Shown here: positions 16,071 to 23,361 of the stretch, in pieces
How the letters are laid out: each line of letters starts with the position of its first letter
How positions within the stretch are numbered: the stretch's first letter is position 1
The notes under the pieces: generated by a model
Database searches by the model: none
The model's input: the letters and a program-made list of their open reading frames with translations, nothing else
Told to the model about the DNA's origin: nothing
NCBI GenBank assembly: GCA_038222915.1
Contig: JBBRHH010000020.1
Coordinates: 1-23,361, forward strand
Direction: 5' to 3'
Length of the DNA: 23,361 nt
Source of the DNA: JBBRHH01 sp038222915
Lineage (GTDB): Bacteria > Planctomycetota > Phycisphaerae > Tepidisphaerales > Tepidisphaeraceae
Translations under genes and position numbers: made by a program

Positions 16071-17462
16071 CTACTCCATCCCCGCCCCAAACAAATAATT
16101 CAGCCCCTCCGCCATCGTAGGATGCGCCAGGATTCCATCGCGCAGCGCCGTAAACGGTAGGCCGCCGACCATCGCCATCTGCACCACAGCCGTCACCTCC
16201 CCCGCCTCCGCGCCAATCATCGCAAACCCGAGAATCTTCCCAGATCCCGCCTCCACCACGGCCTTCAAAAACCCGCGCGTCTCCGCCAGCGTCCGAGCCC
16301 GCGGGATCATCGAAGTCGCCACCTTCGCCACCTTGATCTCGAGCCCGCTGCTCCGCGCCTCGCGCTCCGTAAGCCCTACCCGCCCGAGCTCTGGATCGAT
16401 GAACACCGTATGTGGAATGAGCCGATTGGAAGTACTTCGCCCGCCGCTCCCAAACACATTCGCCTTCACCACCCGATAGTCATCCAGCGCAGCATGCGTC
16501 TGCTGCGGACTTCCAGCGCAGTCCCCAAGAGCCCAGGTCGACGGCGCTGAAGTCTCCAGTCGATCGTTCACCCGTATAAACCCAGCCTCATTCACCTCCA
16601 CCCCCGCGGCCTCCAATCCAACCCCCTCCGTCATTGGCACCCGGCCCGTCGCAACCAGCAAATCACTCCCTTCCACCTCGCTCTCCCTTCCCCCAGTTTG
16701 CATGCGAAGTCGCACCGTTTCATCCGACTGCACCCGCACCACCTCAGCATTCAGTACCACCTCAATCCCATCCTCCCGAAAAATCCCCTCAACCGCCTCG
16801 GACACGTCCACATCCTCCGCGGGCAAAAGATGCGGCCCGCGCTGCACAATCGTCACCCGGCTGCCAAACCGGCGAAACACCTGCCCCAGCTCAACGCCGA
16901 TATATCCGCCACCCATGATCAAAAGGTGATCCGGCAACCGATCCAGTTCCAGCGCCGTCTCGCTCGTGAGTGGCCGCGCCTCCAGCAATCCTGGAATCGA
17001 AGGCATCGCGGGACGGGCACCAAGATTGATAAACAGCTTCTCACCGCTCAGCCATCGCACCGGTCCATTTCCATTCGGCGTCACTTGAATCGTCCGTTGC
17101 CCGACAAACCGTACCTCGCCAAAGATAAAGTTATTGCCCAGCGCGCCAAAAAGATTGTTCGAATTGATCTCCACCATCCCCGCCACCACAGCCGCCTTGT
17201 GCGCCAGCACATCGGCCATGTCCGTCTTCCATCCGTCAACGTGAATTCCAAACTCATGCGCCCGAGAAACCAGCTCCGCCACTTTCGCGCTCTTCACCAA
17301 CGCCTTCGTCGGAATACACCCGACATTGATGCAAGTTCCGCCAATCATCCCGTGTTCCACCAGCGCCACCCGCCGCCCCGCGCGCCCGAGATCTCCAGCC
17401 AGTGTCTTCCCGGCCTTCCCGCCTCCGACAATCACAACCTCAAATTGTTCCAACTCAGCCAT
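16071..17462 (-). CDS. FAD-dependent pyridine nucleotide-disulfide oxidoreductase (MerA/Lpd-like)
   Basis: Start chosen at ATG 17462, with GGAGAG 4 nt upstream; the frame also permits an earlier TTG. The product is 463 residues. The N-terminal FAD site is VVIVGGGKAGKTLAGDLG, the redox disulfide is Cys44-Cys49 in GGTCINVGCIPTK, the NAD(P) site is LLIMGGGYIGVELGQVF, a second FAD motif is TWALGDCAG, and the C-terminal interface has AHPTMAEGL with the catalytic His and Glu. This is a class I disulfide reductase. It has no N-terminal metal-binding domain and no C-terminal Cys pair, so mercuric reductase activity is unlikely. The substrate is unknown. The start lies 12 nt after the stop of the upstream PNPOx-like gene, so the two are probably one operon. 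Confidence 0.9.
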   Translation of the reverse strand: MAELEQFEVVIVGGGKAGKTLAGDLGRAGRRVALVEHGMIGGTCINVGCIPTKALVKSAKVAELVSRAHEFGIHVDGWKTDMADVLAHKAAVVAGMVEINSNNLFGALGNNFIFGEVRFVGQRTIQVTPNGNGPVRWLSGEKLFINLGARPAMPSIPGLLEARPLTSETALELDRLPDHLLIMGGGYIGVELGQVFRRFGSRVTIVQRGPHLLPAEDVDVSEAVEGIFREDGIEVVLNAEVVRVQSDETVRLRMQTGGRESEVEGSDLLVATGRVPMTEGVGLEAAGVEVNEAGFIRVNDRLETSAPSTWALGDCAGSPQQTHAALDDYRVVKANVFGSGGRSTSNRLIPHTVFIDPELGRVGLTEREARSSGLEIKVAKVATSMIPRARTLAETRGFLKAVVEAGSGKILGFAMIGAEAGEVTAVVQMAMVGGLPFTALRDGILAHPTMAEGLNYLFGAGME

Positions 17463-17474
17463 GAGGCTCTCCAA

Positions 17475-18431
17475 CTACGACTGCCCCGGCACACAAGACC
17501 CAGAAGGGTTGTACGGCGAGTGATCCAAAAACTCCCACGCGCCACGGATCGGCAACTCCGCCGATCGCCACCCGCGCACAGTAAAATCCCAATACCGCCC
17601 GGTACACCCTGCCTCATCCTCCTCCACCGTCGCCTCCAGATGCAGCGCCGCCTCCCCCGTCATCTGGTAAACCCGCCCAACCTGAAAATCCAGAATCGTC
17701 AGCCCGCACCGCGCATCGACGAACAGATTTCCCAGCGTGTTAAACAATCCATTTCCTGAATAATCCGGGATCCGAAACACGCCCGCCGACAGAACCTCAA
17801 TGAATCCGGGCAATCCGCCGCGGTGCGAAGCATCCAGCCCGCGCGTCGGGTGCCCGCTCGCAACAAACGCAGTGTCCGCGCCGCGCACGGCCGCCAGCAG
17901 CGCCTCATCCGGCACCACTCCCTCGCGCGCCGTCTCTGCCCCACCCGCCTCGCGCGGCCCAACCGCGCCAAGCTCGCGCCGCTGAATATATTTCGGACAG
18001 TTCGGAAACGCCTGTTCCACACCCACCGCAATTTGCTCATCCGTCAAAACCTCTACCGGACCATTGATGCGCAGCCGCCGCCGGGTCAAAAGATCAATCG
18101 CCAGAATCCCCACCGGAGCGCCGACCGAGACATTCGACCAGAGAACATCCCGCGCATTCTCAAACGCCATCGTCCGATCGACCGTCACCAACTGCCCACC
18201 ACCCTCGTCCGACACGAAACCGGCCGCACCAAACAAAATCGAAGCCCACGGCCTCCCCTCTCCATCTCGGCTCGCAACCACCAACATCCGCTGCGCCTGC
18301 AAAAACTTCCGCGCCGCCGGCATTACCGCCCCGCCGATCATCGGCGCGTTCTGAAACGCAACCTCCTCCTCACCCGTCGCACGCTGCACGGCGCGCTCCC
18401 CCTCATGAAATTTGCCGGAAGACTCGTTCAT
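17475..18431 (-). CDS. Pyridoxamine 5'-phosphate oxidase-family flavoprotein
   Basis: The product is 318 residues. Residues about 40-150 are a split-barrel flavin fold: FLQAQRMLVVASRDGEGRPW, ...ILFGAAGFV..., then RRRLRINGPVEVLT and FPNCPKYIQRRE, the last being a hallmark of this large PNPOx-like subgroup. A second half (about 185-310) repeats the barrel pattern with VASGHPTRGLDASHRGG, GNGLFNTLGNLFVDARCGL and YQMTGEA. Such two-barrel proteins bind FMN or F420 and are often next to reductases. The coupled disulfide reductase downstream suggests a shared redox job, which is inference. Start at ATG 18431 has only a weak GGAA upstream. Confidence 0.85.
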   Translation of the reverse strand: MNESSGKFHEGERAVQRATGEEEVAFQNAPMIGGAVMPAARKFLQAQRMLVVASRDGEGRPWASILFGAAGFVSDEGGGQLVTVDRTMAFENARDVLWSNVSVGAPVGILAIDLLTRRRLRINGPVEVLTDEQIAVGVEQAFPNCPKYIQRRELGAVGPREAGGAETAREGVVPDEALLAAVRGADTAFVASGHPTRGLDASHRGGLPGFIEVLSAGVFRIPDYSGNGLFNTLGNLFVDARCGLTILDFQVGRVYQMTGEAALHLEATVEEDEAGCTGRYWDFTVRGWRSAELPIRGAWEFLDHSPYNPSGSCVPGQS

Positions 18432-18452
18432 GCATGCGTTCCCAACAATCCA

Positions 18453-18641
18453 TTACAAACTCGGCATCAACAATATTCGCGCACCGACATCCTCCACCTT
18501 CAGACGCTGCGGCTCATATTGCGAGGGCTGCCCCGCATGCGGATATTCCGGCGTCTCCGCTCGATCCATGTTCTTCCGCATACGACGTTCTCCGCGGGCA
18601 CGCCTCGCCTGTGTCAGACACAAGAGTATCACCTTCTTCAT
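18453..18641 (-). CDS. Possible small Arg-rich protein
   Basis: An ATG at 18641 opens 62 codons: MKKVILLCLTQARRARGERR, then MDRAETPEYPHAGQPSQYEP and a C-terminal VEDVGARILLMPSL. It ends 21 nt before the PNPOx-like start, in operon position. The only ribosome site is a weak GGTGAT. There is no known family, and the composition is not clearly that of a real protein. Confidence 0.3.
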   Translation of the reverse strand: MKKVILLCLTQARRARGERRMRKNMDRAETPEYPHAGQPSQYEPQRLKVEDVGARILLMPSL

Positions 18642-18726
18642 CGTGATCACCACAACAATCGCCGCGCCGCAACACTCAAAACTTGCGGCGCGGCTAAGAA
18701 TTATGACGGGTCAAAAGAACAACGCA

Positions 18727-19734
18727 TCACGGCTTCGTCGCCGTTTGTCCTGCCTCGCCCGGCGCTTTCGCCGCCTGCTGCCTACCCGCATGTGTGTCCA
18801 GGAATTTCGACATCAGGCCGGCAATCTCATCGACGCTCTCCTCCAGCGCAAAATGCCCGGTATCCAGCAGATGAAAATCCAGGTCCTTGATGTCGCGCTT
18901 GTAAGGTTCAGCCCCGGCCGCCGGAAAAATGATGTCGTTCTTCCCCCACACAATCAGCATCGGCGGCTGCACTGTCCGGAAATACTCCTGCCACTTCGGA
19001 TACAGCGGCGGATTCGATCCATAATCCAGTAACAGATCAAGCTGAACGTCCTTATTCCCCGGCCGATTCAAATTCGCCGCATCCAACGACCACGCGTCCG
19101 GACTGATCGCCGTCGGATCCTTCACGCCCGTCAAATACTGCGACTTGTACCCGTCGGCTGTCAGCACGCCCTCAAGCTTGGCACGATTCGCTGCCGAATG
19201 ATCCGCCCAATACGCCTTGATCGGCCCCCAGAAACCATCCGGCAACCCTTCCACATACGCATTGCCGTTTTGAACAACGATGCCCGTCACGCGTTCCGGG
19301 TGGGCCGCCGCGATGCGATAGCCGATTGGCGCGCCGTAGTCCTGGACATAGAGCGTGAACCTCTGCAGCTTCAGCACCTGCGTCAATTGATCCACCATGC
19401 TCGCCAGGTGATCGAACGTGTAGCTGAACTTCGAATGATCCGGCGCAGAACTCTGGCCATACCCCGGATAGTCCGGCGCGATCACATGATAGCGCGTCGC
19501 CAGTTGCGGTATGAGGTTCCGAAACATAAACGACGACGCCGGAAACCCATGCAGCAGCAGTACCGCAGGCGCGTCCTTCGGACCGGCCTCCCGATAGAAG
19601 ATATCCACCCCGTCGATCTTCACCGTGTGATATCGCACGGCCGCCGCATCGGCGGCAAACCCAGCCCCGTTTGCCAGGAATACAGTTCCAAAGAAAGAAA
19701 TACCGAGCAACAGAGATTGAATGCGTTTGAACAT
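18727..19734 (-). CDS. Secreted alpha/beta hydrolase, epoxide hydrolase/haloalkane dehalogenase-like
   Basis: ATG 19734 has TTAAGGAGA 6 nt upstream and begins a signal peptide (MFKRIQSLLLGISFFGTVFL, cleavage near residue 28). The product is 335 residues. The oxyanion stretch is LLHGFPASSFMFR (HGFP at 62-65), the nucleophile is Asp132 in YVQDYGAPIG, an acid candidate is Asp267 in WGKND, and the catalytic His294 lies in DTGHFALEE. An Asp nucleophile points to epoxide hydrolases and haloalkane or haloacetate dehalogenases rather than Ser esterases. Substrate unknown. The tail is Ala/Lys-rich. The start is 25 nt after the histidine kinase stop, so both are likely co-transcribed. Confidence 0.88.
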   Translation of the reverse strand: MFKRIQSLLLGISFFGTVFLANGAGFAADAAAVRYHTVKIDGVDIFYREAGPKDAPAVLLLHGFPASSFMFRNLIPQLATRYHVIAPDYPGYGQSSAPDHSKFSYTFDHLASMVDQLTQVLKLQRFTLYVQDYGAPIGYRIAAAHPERVTGIVVQNGNAYVEGLPDGFWGPIKAYWADHSAANRAKLEGVLTADGYKSQYLTGVKDPTAISPDAWSLDAANLNRPGNKDVQLDLLLDYGSNPPLYPKWQEYFRTVQPPMLIVWGKNDIIFPAAGAEPYKRDIKDLDFHLLDTGHFALEESVDEIAGLMSKFLDTHAGRQQAAKAPGEAGQTATKP

Positions 19735-19759
19735 GGGAGTTCTCCTTAAGCAATGAAAG

Positions 19760-20593
19760 TTAGTGTTGACCGCCGTCGTTACGTTTGAAAAAATCAGCCT
19801 GCTCAGCCGGCATGTGTGAAAGCGTCGCGACATCCGTAAAGAGATCAGGCAACGCCGATCGAGCCAGGTCGCCATCACCGGAAAACGGAATGCGCACGAT
19901 AAATTCCGAGCCTTTGCCAAGCCCCTCGCTGTAAGCAACCACGCTCCCGCCATGAAGCTCGGCAAACGATTTCACGAGCGCCAGACCGATCCCCAGCCCT
20001 CCGCAATAAGCATCCGCGCGCCCCTCCACCTGCTGATACATCTGGAAAATCCGCCCAAGCATGTCCGGAGCAATGCCCATGCCGTTATCTCGCACGCGCA
20101 CCACAAGAACGTCCGCCGCCGCCTCAATCTTCAGCGATATCTTCCCGCCCCGGTCGGTAAACTTGGCCGCGTTGGTCAGCAGGTTGGTTACGATCTGCTG
20201 AAGCCGTGATGAACTCGCCATGACCGACAGCGGCACAGACGGTAGCGAAACAGACAGTTGGTGCCCACGCTCAGCCAGCAAAGGCCGCACGGTGACAATC
20301 GCGCCGGCCGCGACTTTCGCGACATTCACCAGTTCGCTGCGCAGGCTTAGCTTCCCGCTGGCCGCCCGGTAGAGATCCAGCATGTCTTCAACCAGCCGAT
20401 CCATCTGTTTCGACACCGTCTCCGCGATGTCGCGCGCCTCTCGGGCATCCGCATCGTCGGCACACGCCGGCTGCAAAACATCCAGAGCCAGCATGATCGC
20501 GTGCAGCGGATTGCGCAGCTCATGTGCCAGCGTCGCCATCCATCGATCGGCCAGGCCCGCAATTCCCGAATTTTTCGTTCCATGAAAAGTCAT
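19760..20593 (-). CDS. Cytoplasmic sensor-less histidine kinase
   Basis: The product is 277 residues, from ATG 20593 with AAGGCGG just upstream. The phosphoacceptor motif is LAHELRNPL (His24). The ATPase core has N box QIVTNLLTNAAKFT, G1 DNGMGIAPDM, an F-box-like RIFQMYQQVE and G2 GGLGIGLALV. Only about 20 residues precede the H box, with no membrane segment, PAS, GAF or HAMP domain, so the signal must come from a partner or from the short C-terminal tail (about 240-277). No response regulator is encoded in the window, so it is an orphan here. It lies between a lipoprotein gene and a secreted hydrolase gene, in likely operon. Confidence 0.9.
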   Translation of the reverse strand: MTFHGTKNSGIAGLADRWMATLAHELRNPLHAIMLALDVLQPACADDADAREARDIAETVSKQMDRLVEDMLDLYRAASGKLSLRSELVNVAKVAAGAIVTVRPLLAERGHQLSVSLPSVPLSVMASSSRLQQIVTNLLTNAAKFTDRGGKISLKIEAAADVLVVRVRDNGMGIAPDMLGRIFQMYQQVEGRADAYCGGLGIGLALVKSFAELHGGSVVAYSEGLGKGSEFIVRIPFSGDGDLARSALPDLFTDVATLSHMPAEQADFFKRNDGGQH

Positions 20594-20604
20594 AGGACCG
20601 CCTT

Positions 20605-20623
20605 GTCACGCGGGGCGCGTGAC
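20605..20623 (-). promoter_or_regulatory. Perfect 8-bp hairpin abutting the histidine kinase Shine-Dalgarno site
   Basis: GTCACGCG and CGCGTGAC pair around a 3-nt loop. The base of the hairpin touches the AAGGCGG that serves ATG 20593. It has no T run, so it is not a classic terminator. It could be an operator, an mRNA-stabilising stem or a translational control element. Confidence 0.5.
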
Positions 20624-20685
20624 TTACCGGATCAAAAATTTCTCAAAGAAAGCAGGTCGGTTTTCCGCCGTAACGACGATCCAAC

Positions 20686-21189
20686 CTAATGATGAGCCGC
20701 CAACCGCGGCGGAATCTCGAACGCAACCGTCGCACTATCGATCAGCTTGTGCGTCGGATCCTCAAGCTCAATCAGAACCTTGTGCGGCCCCGGTAAAAGG
20801 GCGTTGATGCTGATCGGTTCACCGCTCGCATCCAGCCAATGCCACGGACCGTCATCCACTGTGATATGCAGGTGCCCGATCCGCGGCAGAATAGCCAGCG
20901 CCGCCGGCCCATACACCGGAAGAATTCGCAAATTTTCAGTCCGGTATCGCAGAACAACGTAGCCCGTCGCCAACTGTTGCGGCAGCGGTGCGTCGACAAC
21001 AAGCCGCGCCGGAGCCTGCGACGCCAGTACGACAACCGGTGCGGGATCAAAAGCCAAAGAGTCGTCGGCAGCACGCGACGGAATCAAAGTATTCATTTCA
21101 GATCTCCTGAGGTCCGTGTTCGTGCATCCGGTCGCCAGAGCCACGAGCACGAATAACAGCATCAAGGTTTTGAATCTCACATTGATCAT
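20686..21189 (-). CDS. Lipoprotein, DUF6130-like
   Basis: ATG 21189 follows GGGAG by 5 nt. The signal peptide ends in a lipobox, LATGC (Cys22). The product is 167 residues. The mature part is beta-rich, with GHLHITVDDGPWHWLDASGE, LLPGPHKVLIELEDPTHKLI and ATVAFEIP, an Ig-like pattern that I recall from DUF6130-type proteins. Function unknown; the paired His and Trp residues of HLHI...PWHW suggest a metal or ligand site, which is inference. Second gene of the likely kinase/hydrolase operon. Confidence 0.75.
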   Translation of the reverse strand: MINVRFKTLMLLFVLVALATGCTNTDLRRSEMNTLIPSRAADDSLAFDPAPVVVLASQAPARLVVDAPLPQQLATGYVVLRYRTENLRILPVYGPAALAILPRIGHLHITVDDGPWHWLDASGEPISINALLPGPHKVLIELEDPTHKLIDSATVAFEIPPRLAAHH

Positions 21190-21198
21190 GATCGCTCC

Positions 21199-21227
21199 CG
21201 AAGTGAGCGCGCTGAGTCCCCACTTCG
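21199..21227 (-). promoter_or_regulatory. Inverted repeat next to the DUF6130-like gene start
   Basis: CGAAGTG (21199-21205) and CACTTCG (21221-21227) form a perfect 7-bp inverted repeat with a 15-nt spacer, overlapping the edge of the GGGAG ribosome site. It is similar in position to the hairpin before the kinase gene. Confidence 0.35.
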
Positions 21228-21311
21228 CGACAGAAACTCAATCCGCCGCGAGGCAAGCCCCGGAACGTTCGTCCCGCAACCGTCGAAAAGGCACCCCCCT
21301 TGATCCAAGAC

Positions 21312-21659
21312 CTACTGGTGTCCAACATTCGGCGTCACAAGCACAGTCGCCGTCCGAGTCCCGCCGCACTTGGCGCACTTCGGGTCCAGCACGCCCGTCT
21401 GGAAATACTTCGCGGCCGCCGCCTTGCAGTCCGGGCAAGCCTCACCGCCCGAAGTAGACAGCATGACCGGATTCGCGGTGTCCGCCGAAGGCACAAACAC
21501 CGTCACCGCGCCACCATTCCCGGTAACCACCACCACCGCCTTCTGCGGCACGGCCATCGAATCCGCTGTCGGCGACGGCGACATCGCACTCTGACAGCCC
21601 ACCATGAGAAGCAGCATTAACGCGGCCATCGACATGGACAGATTTCGTTTCGTAAACAT
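21312..21659 (-). CDS. Small lipoprotein with CxxC...CxxC motif
   Basis: ATG 21659 follows TTTAAGGAGA by 5-6 nt, a strong ribosome site. The signal peptide (MFTKRNLSMSMAALMLLLMV) ends in a lipobox, LMVGC. The 115-residue product has a Pro/Ser-rich linker, a hydrophobic beta stretch (AVVVVTGNGGAVTVFV), and a four-cysteine unit, CPDCKAAAAKYFQTGVLDPK followed by CAKC, then a beta tail. The Cys unit looks like a zinc ribbon or a redox pair outside the cytoplasm. The family is not recognised. It is the first gene of the likely four-gene operon; the 11-bp tandem repeat and a 5-bp hairpin (21680-21692) lie upstream. Confidence 0.78.
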   Translation of the reverse strand: MFTKRNLSMSMAALMLLLMVGCQSAMSPSPTADSMAVPQKAVVVVTGNGGAVTVFVPSADTANPVMLSTSGGEACPDCKAAAAKYFQTGVLDPKCAKCGGTRTATVLVTPNVGHQ

Positions 21660-21733
21660 TGTGCTCTCCTTAAAGTTTGCGGCGGTTCGCCGTGTTCGTT
21701 ACCTCCATCTGAGCGTGGAGGAAGGACAATTAG

Positions 21734-21755
21734 GAGACAGTTTCGAGACAGTTTC
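21734..21755 (-). promoter_or_regulatory. Perfect 11-bp tandem repeat resembling a Pho box
   Basis: On the minus strand GAAACTGTCTC occurs twice in direct succession, giving CTGTCTC-GAAA-CTGTCTC. E. coli PhoB half-sites are CTGTCAT with a 4-nt AT-rich spacer and 11-bp period; five of seven bases per half-site agree. It lies 75-96 nt before ATG 21659. It suits binding of an OmpR/PhoB-family dimer. No good -10 box is seen at the usual distance. Confidence 0.45.
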
Positions 21756-21756
21756 C

Positions 21757-22569
21757 CTACTCTTTCGCAGGCTGCGTCGCCGCCGGCCGTTTCCCCGTTG
21801 CCTGCACCACAACATAATCCACCAGTTCCTGGCTCTGGAAAAACCCCGCCCACATATTGTGCCCCTGTCCGGCCGGCACGATGAGTTGCATCTTTCCCCC
21901 TAGCGCCTCGTACCGCTTCTTCATCTCCCCCGAATTCGCGTCCAGCGGCACAACCTTGTCTACATCTCCATGTATCGCAAAAAGCGGCACCCTGGCCTTG
22001 GCCAGCGCCTCCAGCCGGTCGATTGGATTGTGTTCCGCAAGATGTTCCTTCATCTGCTCGGCCGTCATCCCGTACGCCCCGGCCGCCTGCCCAATCCCGG
22101 GATAACTCGCGATATTGCAAACAGGATATACACCCGCAAACCCCGCCACCTTGTCCACATTCTCCACCGCCCAGCAAAGCGTCATCAACCCGCCGCGGCT
22201 GCGACCCATCATCACGGCCTTGGGCGCAAATCCACGCCTGCCCGTCAGCTCTTTATAGAACGCCGAATACAGCGCCCGCCCCGCCGGACTTCCGTAGGAC
22301 TCCCCCACATCAATTCCCGCAATTGCAATCCCCGCCTTGGCAAATCGCCCAAACATCCATTTCTCTTCCGTCCCCGGAAGTCCGGACAAAGTTGGCGCAT
22401 ACCAAACCCACGGAATCAGCCCTTCCTTCTTCTCGGTCGGCAAAATCACAAACGCCGTCCGCCCCTCCACCAAAAACACCTCGCCCGCTAACGGCAAATC
22501 CTTCTTCGGCACATCGGCCGCACGCGCCGCCATCGTCACCAGCAGCACAAAAGCAAACGCATACTTCAT
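21757..22569 (-). CDS. Exported alpha/beta hydrolase (Ser nucleophile)
   Basis: ATG 22569 overlaps the stop of the upstream gene (ATGA) and has GGGAG 6 nt upstream, so I prefer it to the longer open frame. The 270-residue product begins with a signal peptide (MKYAFAFVLLVTMAARAAD). The nucleophile is Ser124 in MMGRSRGG (GxSxG), the acid is Asp202 or Asp204 in HGDVDKVVP and the base is His237 in GQGHNMW. The layout resembles prolyl-oligopeptidase-like and dienelactone-hydrolase-like enzymes. The motif FAGVYPVCNIASYPG and the substrate are not known to me. It ends 2 nt before the 11-bp repeat. Confidence 0.86.
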   Translation of the reverse strand: MKYAFAFVLLVTMAARAADVPKKDLPLAGEVFLVEGRTAFVILPTEKKEGLIPWVWYAPTLSGLPGTEEKWMFGRFAKAGIAIAGIDVGESYGSPAGRALYSAFYKELTGRRGFAPKAVMMGRSRGGLMTLCWAVENVDKVAGFAGVYPVCNIASYPGIGQAAGAYGMTAEQMKEHLAEHNPIDRLEALAKARVPLFAIHGDVDKVVPLDANSGEMKKRYEALGGKMQLIVPAGQGHNMWAGFFQSQELVDYVVVQATGKRPAATQPAKE

Positions 22570-23306
22570 GGCCGACTCCCTTCCGAAATCCGCCCAACAT
22601 CCCCAACCACAAACGCCCGAAGCAATCCGGTCAAAATTCCAACAACAGCTCCAACAAGGCATCCAACCCCAACGCCGATCGCAATAGCGAAGAAAATGCT
22701 GGTATGGAATGTTTCCCGCGGCGACAGCATCTCAGCCAGGATACTCATCAGCCCAAAGGCGACCCCGCCGGTGACCAATGTCCTCCACCACGCGGCCAGC
22801 CACGCCCGCCCTCGCCCGACGCACGCAACCCCGCGCGACCAAACCAGGGGAAGAAGAAACACTGTCGCGAACATCGCCCAGATTGAGTACTGCACCAGAC
22901 GCAAAGTTTTGAACCCGACAATGCGCGGCACCCGTTGAAGAGTAAAGGTCTGCTCCGCGGCGCCCCCGCCGTTCATCGTCGAAAGTTCAAGCCGATTCCC
23001 CCACGGCTCTTTCACAACAAACGACGGCTTGTAATGCTGCGCAGCCGTCGAAGTAAAAGAAGGGGAAGACCAGGTCAGCGTCAGCACGCCCGATTCGTTC
23101 GTCCAGCCGTAGTCCAATCCGGACAAATACGCCCCACTCAAATTTCGTTTTTCTTCCGGCGCAACAACCCCTATCCTCACATGCCCATCGCGGTAGAACG
23201 TCAGGAAAAGGTCCGACCCGAATGGGTTGGGGTAAAGGCCCGAGCCGCTTTCCACATGCCACGAGCCCGTCGTCAGCACACCATTCAGCGGATGCCCTCC
23301 CTCCAT
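22566..23306 (-). CDS. Membrane protein with N-terminal beta domain
   Basis: I start at ATG 23306 (MEGGHPLNGVLTTGSW), which has GAGGG 8 nt upstream; the frame stays open to the right edge, so a start outside the window is possible. The product is 246 residues. Residues about 10-125 are beta-rich (SWHVESGSGLYPNPFGSDLF, LFLTFYRDGHVRIGV, GVLTLTW), a lipocalin-like layout. Three to four membrane segments follow (about 140-230: YSIWAMFATVFLLPLV, LVTGGVAFGLMSILAEML, IFFAIAIGVGVGCLVGAVVG). Function unknown. Its TGA overlaps the ATG of the hydrolase gene, so the two are translationally coupled. Confidence 0.7.
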   Translation of the reverse strand: MEGGHPLNGVLTTGSWHVESGSGLYPNPFGSDLFLTFYRDGHVRIGVVAPEEKRNLSGAYLSGLDYGWTNESGVLTLTWSSPSFTSTAAQHYKPSFVVKEPWGNRLELSTMNGGGAAEQTFTLQRVPRIVGFKTLRLVQYSIWAMFATVFLLPLVWSRGVACVGRGRAWLAAWWRTLVTGGVAFGLMSILAEMLSPRETFHTSIFFAIAIGVGVGCLVGAVVGILTGLLRAFVVGDVGRISEGSRP

Positions 23307-23361
23307 CGGTGAGTCCCTCGTATCCAAGAGCCGCGAGATTTCGATGCAAGCAACGCTGCAC

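Noticed and set aside
16071..17462. Mercuric reductase (merA)
   Set aside because: Only the core disulfide reductase is present; there is no HMA domain, no C-terminal Cys pair and no mer genes nearby.
16698..18890. Two long plus-strand open frames of about 350 codons
   Set aside because: Both are His/Arg/Pro-rich shadows of the disulfide reductase and PNPOx-like genes, which have clear motifs on the minus strand.
22023..22886. Plus-strand open frame of 287 codons
   Set aside because: Pro/Ser/Arg-rich shadow of the hydrolase and membrane protein genes.
1..23361. tRNA, rRNA, CRISPR arrays, insertion sequences
   Set aside because: No cloverleaf, rRNA signature, regular spaced repeat or transposase motif was seen by eye; the gaps between genes are mostly too short.

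Overview
The window looks like a chromosomal piece of a GC-rich planctomycete, probably close to Phycisphaerae. This is an inference from gene content: a C-terminal zinc ribbon of the form CxxCGYDLRG...CPECG, an iduronate-2-sulfatase-type sulfatase, a membrane-anchored PQQ-type beta-propeller, an HNH_5-type nuclease and several exported proteins without a close textbook counterpart. No rRNA, tRNA, CRISPR array, transposase or phage gene was found. Layout, left to right: (1) 3-3350, plus strand: a 5'-truncated M56/BlaR1-like membrane protease ending in three LCCL domains, translationally coupled to a zinc-ribbon membrane protein, then a decayed small gene. (2) 3383-5992, minus: zinc ribbon, membrane domain and PQQ beta-propeller fusion. 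(3) 5993-8517: a gene-poor stretch, a small basic protein, a minus-strand exported thioredoxin-like protein interrupted by an in-frame UGA, and a 5'-truncated gene remnant. (4) 8581-12818, plus: sulfatase, HNH nuclease, PlsC-type acyltransferase and a tiny DksA-type zinc finger protein. (5) 12935-15394: an exported two-domain protein, divergent from xseB, then a fatty acid desaturase broken by an in-frame TAG. (6) 15449-23306, all minus: a lipoprotein, a flavin disulfide reductase, a PNPOx-like flavoprotein, then a likely operon (Cys-rich lipoprotein, DUF6130-like lipoprotein, sensor-less histidine kinase, secreted alpha/beta hydrolase), and a coupled pair of membrane protein and exported alpha/beta hydrolase. 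The most interesting item is the UGA at 7849-7851. The reading frame continues for 306 codons after it, the UGA follows a Gly-Cys-Gly at the position where thioredoxin-like proteins carry their redox cysteines, and an 8-bp hairpin with a CGUGU loop follows at the spacing of a bacterial SECIS element (loop G and U at nucleotides 23 and 24 counted from the U of UGA, as in E. coli fdhF). I therefore annotate it as a candidate selenoprotein. Other notable points are the M56-triple LCCL fusion, four genes whose -10 element sits 6-8 nt before the start codon (probable leaderless mRNAs), a perfect 11-bp tandem repeat resembling a Pho box ahead of the histidine kinase operon, hairpins abutting Shine-Dalgarno sites in that operon, and a 38-bp repeat present twice.
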